DNA of 64,000 nucleotides from Escallonia rubra. Taxonomy: Eukaryota; Streptophyta; Magnoliopsida; Escalloniales; Escalloniaceae. Position numbers and translations under genes: made by a program. How positions within the stretch are numbered: position 1 is the first letter of the stretch; each line of letters starts with the position of its first letter. The notes under the pieces were generated by a model. That model worked only from the letters and a program-made list of their open reading frames with translations. It ran no database searches and was not told the DNA's origin. The stretch is taken from NCBI GenBank assembly GCA_033065855.1, contig JAVXUO010001356.1, positions 1-64,000 on the forward strand. Direction: 5' to 3'. Below are positions 23,161 to 34,440 of the stretch, piece after piece.

Positions 23161-23368
23161 CCGGAAAAGGTGAGGGACCCGCGATCGGGATAGATCTCAG
23201 CACGACCTACTCGTGCGTCGGCGTGTGGAAGCACAACCGCGTCGAGATCATCGCCAACGACCAGGGCAACAGGACGACTCCTTCTTACGTCACCTTCAAC
23301 GACTGAGAGGCTCATCGGCGATGCGGCGAAGAACCAAGTCATCATGAATCCAATTAACACCATCTTCG
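23161..23368 (+). pseudogene. Captured exon 1 of cytosolic HSP70 (HSC70-type)
   Basis: Directly after the PP2C part comes [13 protein letters not shown], the plant HSC70 N-terminus lacking only its initiator Met. [26 protein letters not shown] and DAAKNQV follow, all ATPase-domain signatures. Similarity ends at AACACCATCTTCG followed by GTAAGG, the position and phase of the conserved intron of plant HSC70 genes (…NTVFD|AKRL…). So exactly exon 1 is present, and the next bases may be HSP70 intron. The fragment lacks most of the nucleotide-binding domain and all of the substrate-binding domain. It is a broken passenger of the LTR element. Confidence 0.88.
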
Positions 23369-26237
23369 GTAAGGTTTTAGCTCAGTGTGGATCTCTGTGT
23401 TGTTGCCTATGCGTAGATCTAGAATGCTTGGTTGGTTGCAGATTTTGGCTGTGTATGTTGTTTACCCATTGAGGTGTGTAAATTACTGCTGTGTGTGTTA
23501 CGTGCTTTATTTATTGCAGCATAGTAGCTAGATCTGGTATGTAGAGAAAAGTTTATAGAGGAAGAAGAAGAAGCTTGATCTGAGAGCGTATATCAATATT
23601 TTGATTATCTATGTGAAATAATTTGAGTCAATGTGATTTGATTACCTATTTGAAATAATTTACTTCAAACCAGTGCATTACTTGAAAAGTTGTAAGGTTC
23701 CTTGTGGAAGAACAATCAATAAATATTGCTTGGAAGATTACAGCAATCATCTTATAGTAAATTTTATTAGCTGAAAAAGTGATTACTGAAGTTTAGAGAA
23801 GTTTTACTGCACGTTTATTTTTAATGAGGTAAAGTTTTTTTCGGAATCTTTAACAAATTGGAATGCTTTTAGGATGTGAGAATTAAGCCTAGGAATGTGG
23901 GGGTTAAGTTTTAATTCCATTATTCCTGCACGTTCTTTTGGAAGAAAAATTGGGTTACAACTTTTTTGGTTTAAAAAAAAAATGAAAAGCATTACGTTTT
24001 AGATGAAGGGGTAAAACATTTTCTAAGTATGATGAGCGTATGTCTCTTACGTATATTAGATATTTTCTTTGAGCGACCAGTTTCATCTAACTCTCTTTTT
24101 GTAGATATCATATAAAGAAAATAAAGGAAAAATAAAATGAACTTTTGCTAGATATTTTTTTTTTGTGTATGAATTGGATTCAAAATTTAAAAATTAGTGA
24201 CAATAACGCTGATGCCTTTACTCATATATTTGTCTGTAAGTAGTTGTATCGTGGAAAATACCTAGAGTTATTCTTTTTAATTTTTGTCACATGGTTTTGG
24301 TTTGGAAAAAAAAAAGGAATTTTGAGATTTTACACAGAGTTATAGTTTGGTAAACTACCCAAAGTTAGTGTTTGTGGAGTTCTCTTTCAAGAGAGGAAAT
24401 AATTTGTTTTATAAAATTATGAAAATCATTATTTCAATGTTAAATTCATTGATAAATACATGGCTGCGAAATATGGGGGTGCATGATTTGAAGATAATTA
24501 TGATTTCTTGAGTCATGTATATACAAAGAAGATTAGCGACATAAAGAACATCTATTTACAATATGTTCTTAATTTTAAGTCTATTTTAGCATGTCGTGTG
24601 CATGTATCCATAGTGAGATTATGTTATATCTCATGCGTGTATTTCTGTTTCTTGCACTTGGGCTTTGCTAGTTTGGATCTCTGGGCATGTATAGCTCTTC
24701 TGCATAATTGAGCTTAAAATGTGGAAGGAGGAAAAAAAAAATTGCAAAGTATTGCGAAGTTTAGTAATTGAAACTATACTTTGGTAAAGATGTTAAATCA
24801 TAATAACCGAAATCTTTGACTTCTGATTATCTTGGCTATTTTGATATTTATTGTTGTGGTATCTATTTCAAATGGTATCTAAGTTTTGATTTTTTGAATA
24901 CGAGGTGCGTTGAATCTTTTGGTACTTTAAATCCTGGATACCCAATTATTTATCATATGATTGCAAATTCGAAACTATATTTGCACATGGATTTTATATA
25001 ACTTTTGCAAAGCTTGAGAATTGAAAATTCTTGAAACTTATCAGAGGATTTTTGTGAAGTTGCTATTGATGTGAGATTATGTTATGCAAAGCATGACGCA
25101 TGTTGAGGAAAATGTGGCTCCTAGTAGGTGAAAGACTACTGGTCCCAATATGTTGAAGACTAGTTCCTAGTAGTAGACTACTGATCAAAGGTTCGATTCC
25201 TAGTAGTGAGACTACTGACTAGCTAGTATCATATTTGATGCTAAGCGAAGTGGATGTTACCATTGAAATGTGATTTACTTGATGAGATTCATAATGTTGC
25301 TTCCATGTGCACTATTGGGCCCTTAAAATTCTGCAGACTTGTGATACTTCATCGATGAAGAGAAAATAAATTATAGAGGCTTTCTAAAAGTTGTGCAACT
25401 TGCCTCGGGACTAGCACAGAGGCTAGATCCTTTTTCACCTGAGGCGGATGGGGTGAGCCCACAGGGAGTCACCAGCGGGAGTAACCCATCCTTTGTGATT
25501 GGAGATCCCATGAAGAAGGTTCAATGGGTAGAAACAACCCGTAGAGCGTGACTCATGATAAAAGTAGCACAATTTTGTTACTAGGAGAGTGTGTCTCCTC
25601 CCCATCCGTACGGTGCTCGTGCTACTTAGTGTGACGTCTAGGAAGGGTTTTTCCGTGAATGAGCCCGAGGCGAATTTTTTCGCGAGGTACATGTCACACG
25701 TACCCTTGGAGGACTCACCTAAGTGAGAGTGGTCGTGAGGCCGCGACTGTGGGAAGTATGGGCCATTCCCTAAAGACTCTCATGAGAATCAAGATAAGAG
25801 CGCGTGGCCATCAATAGCGCTAACCCGCGAACTAAGTCCCATATCAGTATTGTGTGTGTGACAACTGAAGTTTGGCCAAGGGACCTAATTCAAGGCGTAA
25901 TCCATTACGGCTCTCTCAAATGGAAGTTGTCAACACTAAGTGTTGGTTCAAGCCCGGAAGGCACCAACACCTATTACACAGTACAAGTTGCCCATCTTAT
26001 TTATGTATATTTGTTTTTTATATTTTATTACTTTATGAGTTTATAAACCATGGCTTTATTTTGCGAAAGAGAAAAATATTCAATAATTTAAATAAAAAAA
26101 GAGAGGTTTATGATTTTATCATGATGTTCATTGATATGGTTTTAAATGCTTAAATTTTTTGGAATTGTGAGACTTTATAAACATTTCATTAGTGACTTTT
26201 TAAGTATTTTTTTAAATTATCATTTTATTTTATCAAA
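23369..26237 (+). other. Non-coding interior of the LTR element
   Basis: The first few hundred bases may derive from the HSP70 intron. No exon 2 is seen. At 25118-25230 a CCTAGTAGT(G)AGACTACTG unit recurs three or four times. From 25380 to 25990 the composition becomes balanced (CCTCGGGACTAGCACAGAGG, GTCCCATATCAGTATTGTG), resembling the untranslated 3' region of an LTR element. No gag or pol is present. Confidence 0.6.
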
Positions 26238-26249
26238 ATAGTGGGGGAT
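26238..26249 (+). other. Polypurine tract
   Basis: AATAGTGGGGGA(T) stands immediately before the TG of the 3' LTR, where plus-strand synthesis would be primed. Confidence 0.75.
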
Positions 26250-26916
26250 TGTTGGAATATTTTAATAAAATAAAATGTACATTATAGCATTGTTATTATA
26301 TTGCAATTTATGGCCATATGTATTTACTTACATGTAAATTATGAAATGAGTTACAAAAGCAATAATGAGTATTATTAACTCAATTGTGTTTATGGTGCAT
26401 ATAATATACTTTATTATTTGGCATTATTGGAGATGGTTATGATCCATGAGTTACAAAGGTTTTTAAGCTTACTTATGTTGCTAATAAATGGATTATGATT
26501 GGTCATCTATATAAGGTCTGCTTCGAAACTTAGTTCTCTACTCTACTACCAAGATGTATTTTTCTTTATATCTATTTTTTATATTTTATACGTGGGTAAA
26601 GTGATCGTGGACTGGTTCATACTGTCTTCCTGTGGACGTGCACATGGAAGAGACATAGCTGCGTCAATGGGTTTTATCTTGGAGACATTATCTGCCGTCA
26701 ACACCTGCACGTAGGGAGGCGATAACGTCTTTAGGACTGTGACTCTGTCACGACTCTCACGGACGAGTTATTTTATATCATTTTACTGCTTTAGATTACA
26801 TAATTTTATCAAGAGTTCATATAGAATTACTTTCAATTATTTTGCTACGTTTAATATCTTGGTATTGCTAATATTTTGTTGTAGAAAATACAAATCAAAG
26901 CCTAAATCTTTCAACA
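26250..26916 (+). repeat. 3' LTR (667 bp)
   Basis: Near-identical to 22136-22838, with the same TGTTGG start and CAACA end, followed by the GAACA duplication. Confidence 0.9.
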
Positions 26917-29176
26917 GAACATAGGTAGAGAAATCAAGAGAGAGAGAGAGAGAGAAAGAACAAAGAAAGAGAAACACAGTGAGTATTTTGAGAGAGAAGG
27001 AGAAATTATACAGAGAAGGGGAAACCACACGGGAAGAGGAAGAGAGAAAAGGACGGCAGTCTAAAACTCCGGCGAAGAGTCCGAAATTTCCTGTAAGATT
27101 TCTACACCTCAGTAAACATATCAAAAAGTTTCTTGATTTAAAGTGATGGGGTTTGTTTTTTAGCGTTTGATTTTCATGTGGGGTTGCTGTTTGAGAGTTT
27201 GGAAACCACGTATGGTGGCAAAGTATGAGGCCAGGAGAAGGCCTTTTGTTTTCGTAATGGGGTTTTGGATAAACATGGGTGTGGCTGTGTGAGTGAAGGG
27301 GGTATTTTTGGGTGGAAAGGAATAGTGTGTAACAGGCTTTTGTGTGTTTGTGATGGAGGTGTGTTTACGTGTGTGTATATTGAGAGAGGCTGCAAGGCAG
27401 CCGTGTAGTGTGTGCTTTGTGCAGTCTGTGTGGGTAAAGAACAAGGAGCTATGGCTGCAAAGGCAACCATGGCTGCCGAGTAAGTGGGTACCGTGGATGG
27501 CTTGGACGGGATAAGAGAACCAAGCACTGTGTAAAATGGTGTGTCCGTAGTGTGTGTGTGTGTGTGTGAATATACTCTATGTGTGTGTGTGTGTGTGTGA
27601 ATATACTCTATGTGTGTGTGTATATACTCTATGTGTGTGTGTTCCGGTGTATGGGTTGTGAGGAGCATGAAATGGTATGTGTTGTGGGCATGAGAATGTA
27701 CAGGTGTGTTGGTGTGCGAGTGAATTTGTGTATAGTGGGTATATGTAAGTATAAATTACTGTGTGCAGTGTGTGGATACGGTGAATGGAGTGTGTACAGG
27801 CTATGGAGTTTGTGTGTGCATGAAAGTAGTGCAAATGGGAGGAGGTGCTGTGAGCACGTGTGTGTATAAAGGGGTGAGTTTGTACAGCCATGGTGAGATG
27901 AAGGATTGATGGTTGTAATGTGGGGTATGAGTGTTTTTGGTTAGTTGTGAAGATGATGTATTGGTGTGCATATACATGTGAGTAATGTGTGTATATATGT
28001 GATAGTGTGTGTAAGGAAAATGGGACGTATGTGTGAACTGTGTGTTCTGGGTTTGTACAGAAGCCGAAAGAAGAGAAGAAGGTGGGTGAACAGTGATGGG
28101 TTTATGCCGTAGAGTGGTACACTGTGCTTGCACAGTTGTACCACGTGACTGTTGGGTAACGTATAATTGTCGAAAAACTGTTGGGTAATATTAGAATTGC
28201 TGTTAAAATTTCCTATTTTTCGGATATCGTTTAGTATTTTTAATATTTTCTGTAATTTCAGTACTTTTAAAAAAAAATTCAGAGCTTTCAAAATTCATAT
28301 TAAATTATGGAAAAATTTCAGTAATGTTTTTGTATCACAAAGACAATTCCCTTTCAGTTTAGTAAATTTTAGAGTTGATTTGCTATTATTATCCATATCT
28401 CATTTGATTTAGCTAAACGGATGATTTTAAAGTGATTTCGACACTTTTTAATTCTTGATTTTAATTTATGTATTATCCTTGTATATTGTAAAGCTATTGT
28501 AAAATTTATGGGAAATTGATTTGAGCTGAAAATATTAATAGCTATTTTTGGGCTTTTCTTGTATTTAAAGATATTATTTTAATTTGAAAACATTCAAAAT
28601 TTCAAAAAATTCATATTTTGACTTTTTATAATGTTTTAAGTTTTAAAAGTGTTTTATTATAATTTATTTTTCATTTTTGGATATCGTTACACATTAAGGA
28701 GCGTATAGGGTTTCTCGCTTAGGTTGGCCGCGTGCGAGACTCGCTTTCAGTTATGCGATTTCGGAGTTAGAAGTGAGCACGTGGGAGGTAGTTGATATTA
28801 ACTTTATAGTATTGTAGCATAAATTGTGTTCTAACAAATGGATTGCCAATCTAGGATTATTCAGAAAATTTTGATCGAGGTAAGGATTTTCTCTCCGAAC
28901 CCTACTCATTATTCTGAACTCAGATGTTTTAATCTCAACTGTTTTGCAAATACTATTGAACTATGGTTTTATTAAATTTTCATGAAAATATTTGTATATG
29001 CCTGTGAAACCCTAATTTGAGCCGTTTAGCGATCGTTTGAAATTTTGATTCATACTTATTTGTTTATTGATTTGATCATCGTAAAATATTTTGAATTCTA
29101 TTTATTGCTTCTCAATGTTGGCATGAGTTAGTAATCTGGGAGTTATAAGGATGGTCTGTATTGTTGGAGTTATAAG
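26917..29176 (+). repeat. LTR-related repeat, copy A (family shared with 37633-39505)
   Basis: From about 27960 to 29170 the sequence aligns with 36530-38830. Shared blocks include GGTGGGTGAACAGTGATGGG, GTTGTACCAC, ATATTAGAATT, TTTTTAATATTTTCTG and TTGGATCGAGGTAAGG/GATCGAGGTAAGG. It includes a (GA)n tract (26935-26955) and GT-rich repeats (27549-27640). The left limit is unclear. Copy A is cut at 29176 by the start of another LTR. Confidence 0.55.
27549..27640. repeat. (GT)n and GAATATACTCTAT minisatellite
   Basis: Runs of GT alternate with (GAA)TATACTCTAT three times. Open frames on either strand here (His/Thr-rich or Cys/Val-rich) are repeat artefacts. Confidence 0.9.
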
Positions 29177-31546
29177 TGTTAGACCCCTCATATTTAAATG
29201 CTTAAAAAAAAAGGGAAGAAAAGAAAAGAAATTAAAAATTAGAGAGTTTGGGACGTAATTGGTATTTTGAAATTTTAATTGTTTTAAGAATATACATATA
29301 TATATATCTTTTATGTGTCTGATAGTTACGTACATTCATAGGAGCACACCAAAGTTCAGAAAAGTCTCTAGAGAATCCCTAGGAAGAGCCTTTTGAGAGT
29401 TTGATCATTACTTCGAGGTAAGAATTTATTTTCGGGTATCGAATTGAAGTTTGTAGCTGGAATCCTTACGAATTTTTATTATTGTTGGAACCCTAATTGG
29501 AACCTTTGGGTATATTAATTTTTAGGGCTTTTGATACAATTGGATTGAGAAGATCAGATTTTAGGTTAAATTGCGCGATCGAAGGTAAGGGTTTACTTTT
29601 GATATTTGATTTAGCGTTGGACCGATCATTCATGTAAGGATTATATATATTTTTTAAGATCTAAATCAGTGGTCGACCGATTACTCTTAGATTTGGAAAA
29701 AGATCTCCTCCTCGTCTTTTGTATGTTGTTTCTGAAATCTGTCAATTAAAAACCTCGTCACCTAATTCGTTCCGGTATTAACCAGTTAATTGAAGACCAT
29801 ATTTGTTGACTGTACATCGGTAACTGCACATTGAGTCGTCAAGAAATTATTTTCGTTGATTGATGCACGACAGGCTCGGATTTCTTTGATGTTGGCTTTG
29901 TTTGTTGAACAAACTTTGGCTCCTACCCGGGTCGTAGGAATCTTCCTTCAACCCCATGTATAGTGACAATTAATAGTGGTTAAATGTTTCAAACGACAAT
30001 AATTATTAGCAGCACTTTTTTAGCGTCACTAAATTAAAGCCACTAGAAACATTTAAAGACAATTGATTGTCGCTATATAAGGGGTAGGAGGAAGATTCCT
30101 CCAACCAGGGTAGCAGCCAAATTTTTCCTTGTTTGTTTGAGCCATGCAATTACGGAACTCGTATTACTAACTCGTCATTAATTGCTTGAAACTTTTTGCG
30201 TGCCAATTGGCTACATAGCCATCTGTCTCCTGATCTGTTTCTTTTGTAGGCCAATTTATCGCAGCCCTTCCTATTGTATTGATTTTTTCCAAAGTGTAGA
30301 CAGAGAGCTTTTCATACTATATCATGTCCAGACTTGTGGTGTGGTCATTCTTGTTATTGTCTTGTTAAACAAATTTAGTCACCAGTCCAACCACATCTTA
30401 GACTTACACGTGCCTTGGTCATTAAGTGAATGTCATCATTTGACAAAGTTTTGGCTCCTGCTCTCTACTCACCTCACCACTATATATATTTTATAGCTGT
30501 GGTTAGTGCTATATTTCTATGAATGCTAAAATGACAAAGTGGGAACTTTCTTCATTCAAGGCTTTACTTGATATATTCAAATTTCCATCTATCCGAACAC
30601 TGGTATTTTAATGGTTGCCTTGCCTTAATTTTCTTTTGTGCCAGGTTCGTCTATAGTCCCGTTCTTGTATACTCTGTTCCGTTTTATTCCTTTGGACATG
30701 TTTATTTGTGTATGACTTATGGGTAGCACCAACTAGCGTGTGCCGTCGGCCGCTAGATGAGTGCGGCTCATTCCTAAAGATGGTCTAGGCAATCTATTGG
30801 TGTTTAGTAGTTTAAAAATTGAATTAACATACATGTATTTTGGCGAGCCATGTCACGTGTATGTGACTATAATTTATTTATGACTTACCCACGTGGATTG
30901 GAACGTGGGCTAGCTCAGTGGGACGAGCTAGAGATCGCGATCTTATTTTCTGAACATGGTTTCACGTGTTAGTGATGACATGTGTGACCTTATTTTGAAT
31001 GGCTCTCTAGTCTCTGTTTCTGTACAAAATATATTTTGGCATTTCGAAATTCTTTTGTGTATCTGTTCCGTTAAAAATTCTGTATGTCCGCAACTTCATT
31101 TTCTCAGACATTTTTTTTATTCCTTTTGATTGGTCTATTGAGCGACCTTACTGGGCATTTGGCTCACTCCCTTATTGTTTTTCTTTCAGGTGATCAGTAG
31201 GTGAGATTGGATTACAGGGTTAGCTGTGTGACTGAGAGTTAGCAATTTTATATCAAAGTCAGTATTAATAGTTTAGTTTTGCATTTAGTTTGGTTATTTT
31301 TAGAAAGTACAATAGGAGGACCTATGTGGATTTGGATGATTAATTTGGAACTCCGTGTAGGAGTAATTTGGGGACTTAATTACTGTTTTAGGTCTATTTG
31401 AGACGTAATTATGTGACTTGGAGAATTTTTTATTTATTTTTTATTTTTAGATGCTCTGACTAACCAGTTTGGGAGACTTATGAATATTTGGGGTTTTCTG
31501 TCTTTATTGATTTGAATTTAACGCTTCAAAAATTCGGGGCGTTACA
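29177..31546 (+). repeat. Gypsy-type (chromovirus-like) 5' LTR, about 2.4 kb
   Basis: It starts TGTTAGACCCCTCATATTT, like the TGTAACACCCC start of Tekay-type Gypsy LTRs, and ends CGGGGCGTTACA, two bases before a tRNA-iMet primer site. It is inserted in repeat copy A after ATAAG. It contains MITE 29915-30121. The downstream internal region has no recognisable gag or pol, so the element is a broken fossil. The start is less certain than the end. Confidence 0.55.
29915..30121. mobile_element. MITE family M1, copy 3 (complete hairpin, 207 bp)
   Basis: The left arm TTTGGCTCCTACCCGGGTCG and the inverted right arm TTTGGCTGCTACCCTGGTTG continue alike for about 75 bp (GGAATCTTCC, CCCC, TATAG, GACAATTAAT-type, TTAAATGTTTC). 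The whole element could fold into one hairpin. No clean target duplication is seen, so the superfamily is open. TAGCGAC-type words recall the CACTA-like ends here. Confidence 0.7.
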
Positions 31547-31548
31547 GT

Positions 31549-31560
31549 TGGTATCAGAGC
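31549..31560 (+). other. Primer-binding site (tRNA-iMet)
   Basis: TGGTATCAGAGC lies two bases after the GTTACA end of the LTR. Confidence 0.85.
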
Positions 31561-32406
31561 TTAGACTTATGATTCTGTAGACTTTAGAAATGTGTACTAG
31601 GAAGGTTACTTAATTGACGAGAGTACTACGGAGAAAATCTTTATATTTTTAGTTGAACGTTAGGATAGCTCTGATATGTGAATTCTTTCACAAAGGTATA
31701 ACTGGTTTGGCTTGAAATCAGAGTGCACATCGAAAGCATGGTGGTCTTGGGTGCGACGCGTAAGTACTTATAGAATTGGCTACCCATTTTGGCTAAGTCA
31801 AAGCGGTATGTTTCGAAGGGTATTCGATGGTATCAGTTTTGGTGACATATTAATAAAAAGAGATGGGCAACTTATTGCCTTCAAGTGATCACATGGTTTT
31901 GATTAGTGAACTTTTTAGACATGACATTATTACAATTTTAGTTAGGCCTTACACATTGAGTATGATCTTGGTAGTCAATGGAATACGACTAAGGAGATTG
32001 AGTTTGATGTTGTGTTGAGTAATCACGTGTTTGAAGGATTAAGAAGTTTATGGGCACAAAATATATGACTCAAGAATTTGAAGTTGGCAATAGGATGGGT
32101 AATGCATTAGACTAAGAACGTGCTAATAATGTGGCAGCTTTAGTCACTAGTTAACCACAATAGTCAGTGAAATGTCATTAAGAGAGTATTGGGATGACTG
32201 CAATTGTGGCTTTCTATAGGTATAGATTTCAAACATTTACATACTAGTATGAGGCTAGGGAGGTGATGAGCATGGAAGTTAGAACTGGGGGTTTAGATCC
32301 TATAGAGTACATGTCTCATGTGATGAGGAAATTGCTTTGTACTCTGGCTTTCTCTTGGTTTGATTTGTATCGTTAAGTTTTGCTTTCTTCTATTAAACCG
32401 TAGTTT
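31561..32406 (+). other. Decayed leader/internal region of the Gypsy-type element
   Basis: It begins TTAGACTTATGATTCTGTAG, typical of the sequence after a Gypsy primer site. No recognisable gag is readable; it is too decayed to annotate further. Confidence 0.4.
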
Positions 32407-34440
32407 TTGATGATCACCGATATCCTTAATATTATTGGTTGGCTTGCCGTATCATTTGCCAAGGTTTCAAGAAATTATTTTGACCATTTTTCAGTTGTTT
32501 TGTAAGTTTCTCAAGCAACCACTTGCAACTGTGAAAGCAGGATTCTTCATTTCTATACATGGGAAGGTTGTTGGAAGGATTTGGTGTTGGAATAATCTCT
32601 TACATGGTAACTCATTAAGCCGCTTTATGTGGGTATTTAATAGATTATTTGCAGATAATTATGTTACTAGATTGTTAATCTGCTCTTTCTTGCAGGTTCC
32701 AGTATATATAGCTGAGATAGTGCCTCAAAACATAAGAGGAGGGCTGGGTTCAGTGAATCAGGTTGGCGGAGGTTAATGTAGAGAATGAATTCCATCCTGT
32801 AGAAACCTTATACTTGTGTACTTAGAAGTATTGCTATCTCGATTCTGTCAATTGACGTGTTGCTGAGTGATGGTTCCATTTGACTTGAGTGCTCAACCAT
32901 AAGAATCTTACTTTTCCAGATTTGTATTTGGTTACAACTTATCCTTGTATAAGAGGGTACACGCGCATATCTTTTGTTGAAACGTGGGTTGGGGGGAATA
33001 ATCTGCATCACATATTAGTTTCCTGGTGAACGGAGCCTTAGCCGAGGCTTTTTATTTTCCACCTCAAATCTGGTTAAGTTTTGATCTAGGATCCAGTTGT
33101 ATGTTGAGATTCTGCTTTAATCTTTTGGTTTGTTGTATGGGTTTCAAAGGTTGTCTTTTCTTTTTGGGTGTGGTGGCGTTGTGGGTGGGAGAGGGGCGAA
33201 CAAAAGTGCATGTGAAACACAACAAATACAAATCTTGAGCAGCATCAAGAGCTAGCCCTAGCCGGCATATAATGGCAGTGTAAACTTAATCCATTAGCCT
33301 ATCCAGTAGCCTCAACAATCACATTAGAAAAATTAATTGATAGTTTGATTGAATAGATCGTCAGCTATACCCTTCACCATCATAATGTCCTTATGGCACC
33401 TGCCTTTCCTATTCAGTTGAAGATAATCTTTGAAGTACAAATATTCCATGTCTCTTTGGCAGGAATATTGCTCTGTTTTATATTGATACCTGGCCTCTTC
33501 TTTATGCCAGAGTCTCCTAGGTGGTTGATAAGCTTCATAAATCATTGTCTCTACTATCACTTGAACCCAAGATCATATTCAGTAAAGAAAATCTCTTTTT
33601 GTCAAATCTAGGCGAAAATGGTTGACTGATTTTGAAGCATCTTTGCAAGTACTACGGGGTTTTGACACTGATATTCCACTCGAAGTAAACGAAATTTAAG
33701 GTAAGTCTCCTTTAGTGAGAAGATCTTAAAGACCATCAACCTTTGCTGCTTCCAATTTAACTGTACTTAAAGAAAGTATCCGTGCATTTGATACCCATGA
33801 TTAGTTTGTACTTTTGTATTGTACAGAGGTCTGTAGTGGCATCGAGCAGAAGAACAGCAGTCCGTTTTGGGGACCTCAAACAAAGAAGATATTAGTTTCC
33901 TCTGATGGTATTTATGTTGCTTGAAGCTTTCACTTATTTGTTGCTCGTGTTCTTTGGTGTTCCATGTGATGATTTCTGCAACTATAAATCCTTATATCCT
34001 GCAGATAGGAATTGGATTACATGTACAGTCTGCTTGGCGCACTTATTATTTTCCAGTTTTCGCTGTTCTAATGCTGACAACAAGTGAGAAAAGATCAAAT
34101 ATACCTTTGATGTCAGCGCATACCTTGTACTGCACACAAAATACGTGTCATACTTTCTAATTCCATGCTGTGCATGTCCAAAATCAGTTCATGGACGTGA
34201 GCTCTTTGCAAGCTGCACTACCTAATGACCAGATGCTGGCTTCCTTTATTGGTGGTCTCACTCAGGCTTGGTTTCCTCAAGAGCCAGGGTCGACATACAT
34301 GTCTGCTGGACCTCATGGTAAGTGATGCATATTCCCAGGTGATAAGTCATACTGCATCCGGTCTCACTCTGGTAGTGATCTGCAGGTGCTTCACCGTTCA
34401 TGGAGGGCAAGCACCAAGGGCACAAATACCGTAAGTTATT
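32407..34440 (+). pseudogene. ERD6-like (major facilitator) sugar transporter pseudogene, introns retained
   Basis: Successive exons of an ERD6-like monosaccharide transporter are separated by introns. 32407-32463 reads LMITDILNIIGWLAVSFAK. 32541-32606 reads DSSFLYMGRLLEGFGVGIIS. 32696-32761 reads VPVYIAEIVPQNIRGGLGSV, an MFS signature region. 33473-33527 reads LIPGLFFMPESPRW (PESPRW motif). 33612-33700 includes [19 protein letters not shown], and 33827-33907 includes SSRRTAVRFGDL. Splice sites are mostly GT/AG, but the donor after PRWL reads ATAAGC. Damage includes a frame change and a stop in the 33612 exon and a TAG where RYWFPLM is expected. The first transmembrane segments and most of the second half are missing or unrecognisable. 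The intact family moves glucose across the tonoplast. Retained introns mean a genomic copy, not a processed one. Confidence 0.85.

Larger units (their letters stand above)
22136..26916 (+). mobile_element. Complete non-autonomous LTR retrotransposon carrying host gene fragments
   Basis: Two LTRs (22136-22838 and 26250-26916) begin TGTTGGAATATTTT and end TTTCAACA. They are flanked by a perfect 5-bp duplication, GAACA (22131-22135, 26917-26921). A polypurine tract GTGGGGGA precedes the 3' LTR. The 3.4-kb interior has no gag or pol. It instead holds the start of a chloroplast PP2C gene joined to HSP70 exon 1, then about 2.9 kb of non-coding sequence. The ends look whole, so movement would have needed proteins from another element. 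Hand comparison gives about 16 substitutions between the LTRs plus one ~37-bp length difference, roughly 97-98% identity. At common plant rates that is of the order of one to two million years. Confidence 0.88.

Noticed and set aside
25185-25200. GGTTCGATTCC, tRNA B-box-like
   Set aside because: No A-box at proper distance and no cloverleaf; it lies in a repeated CCTAGTAGT stretch of the LTR element.
27174-27891. Thr/His-rich minus-strand frames
   Set aside because: Products of GT-rich repeats; no protein-like composition outside the repeat.
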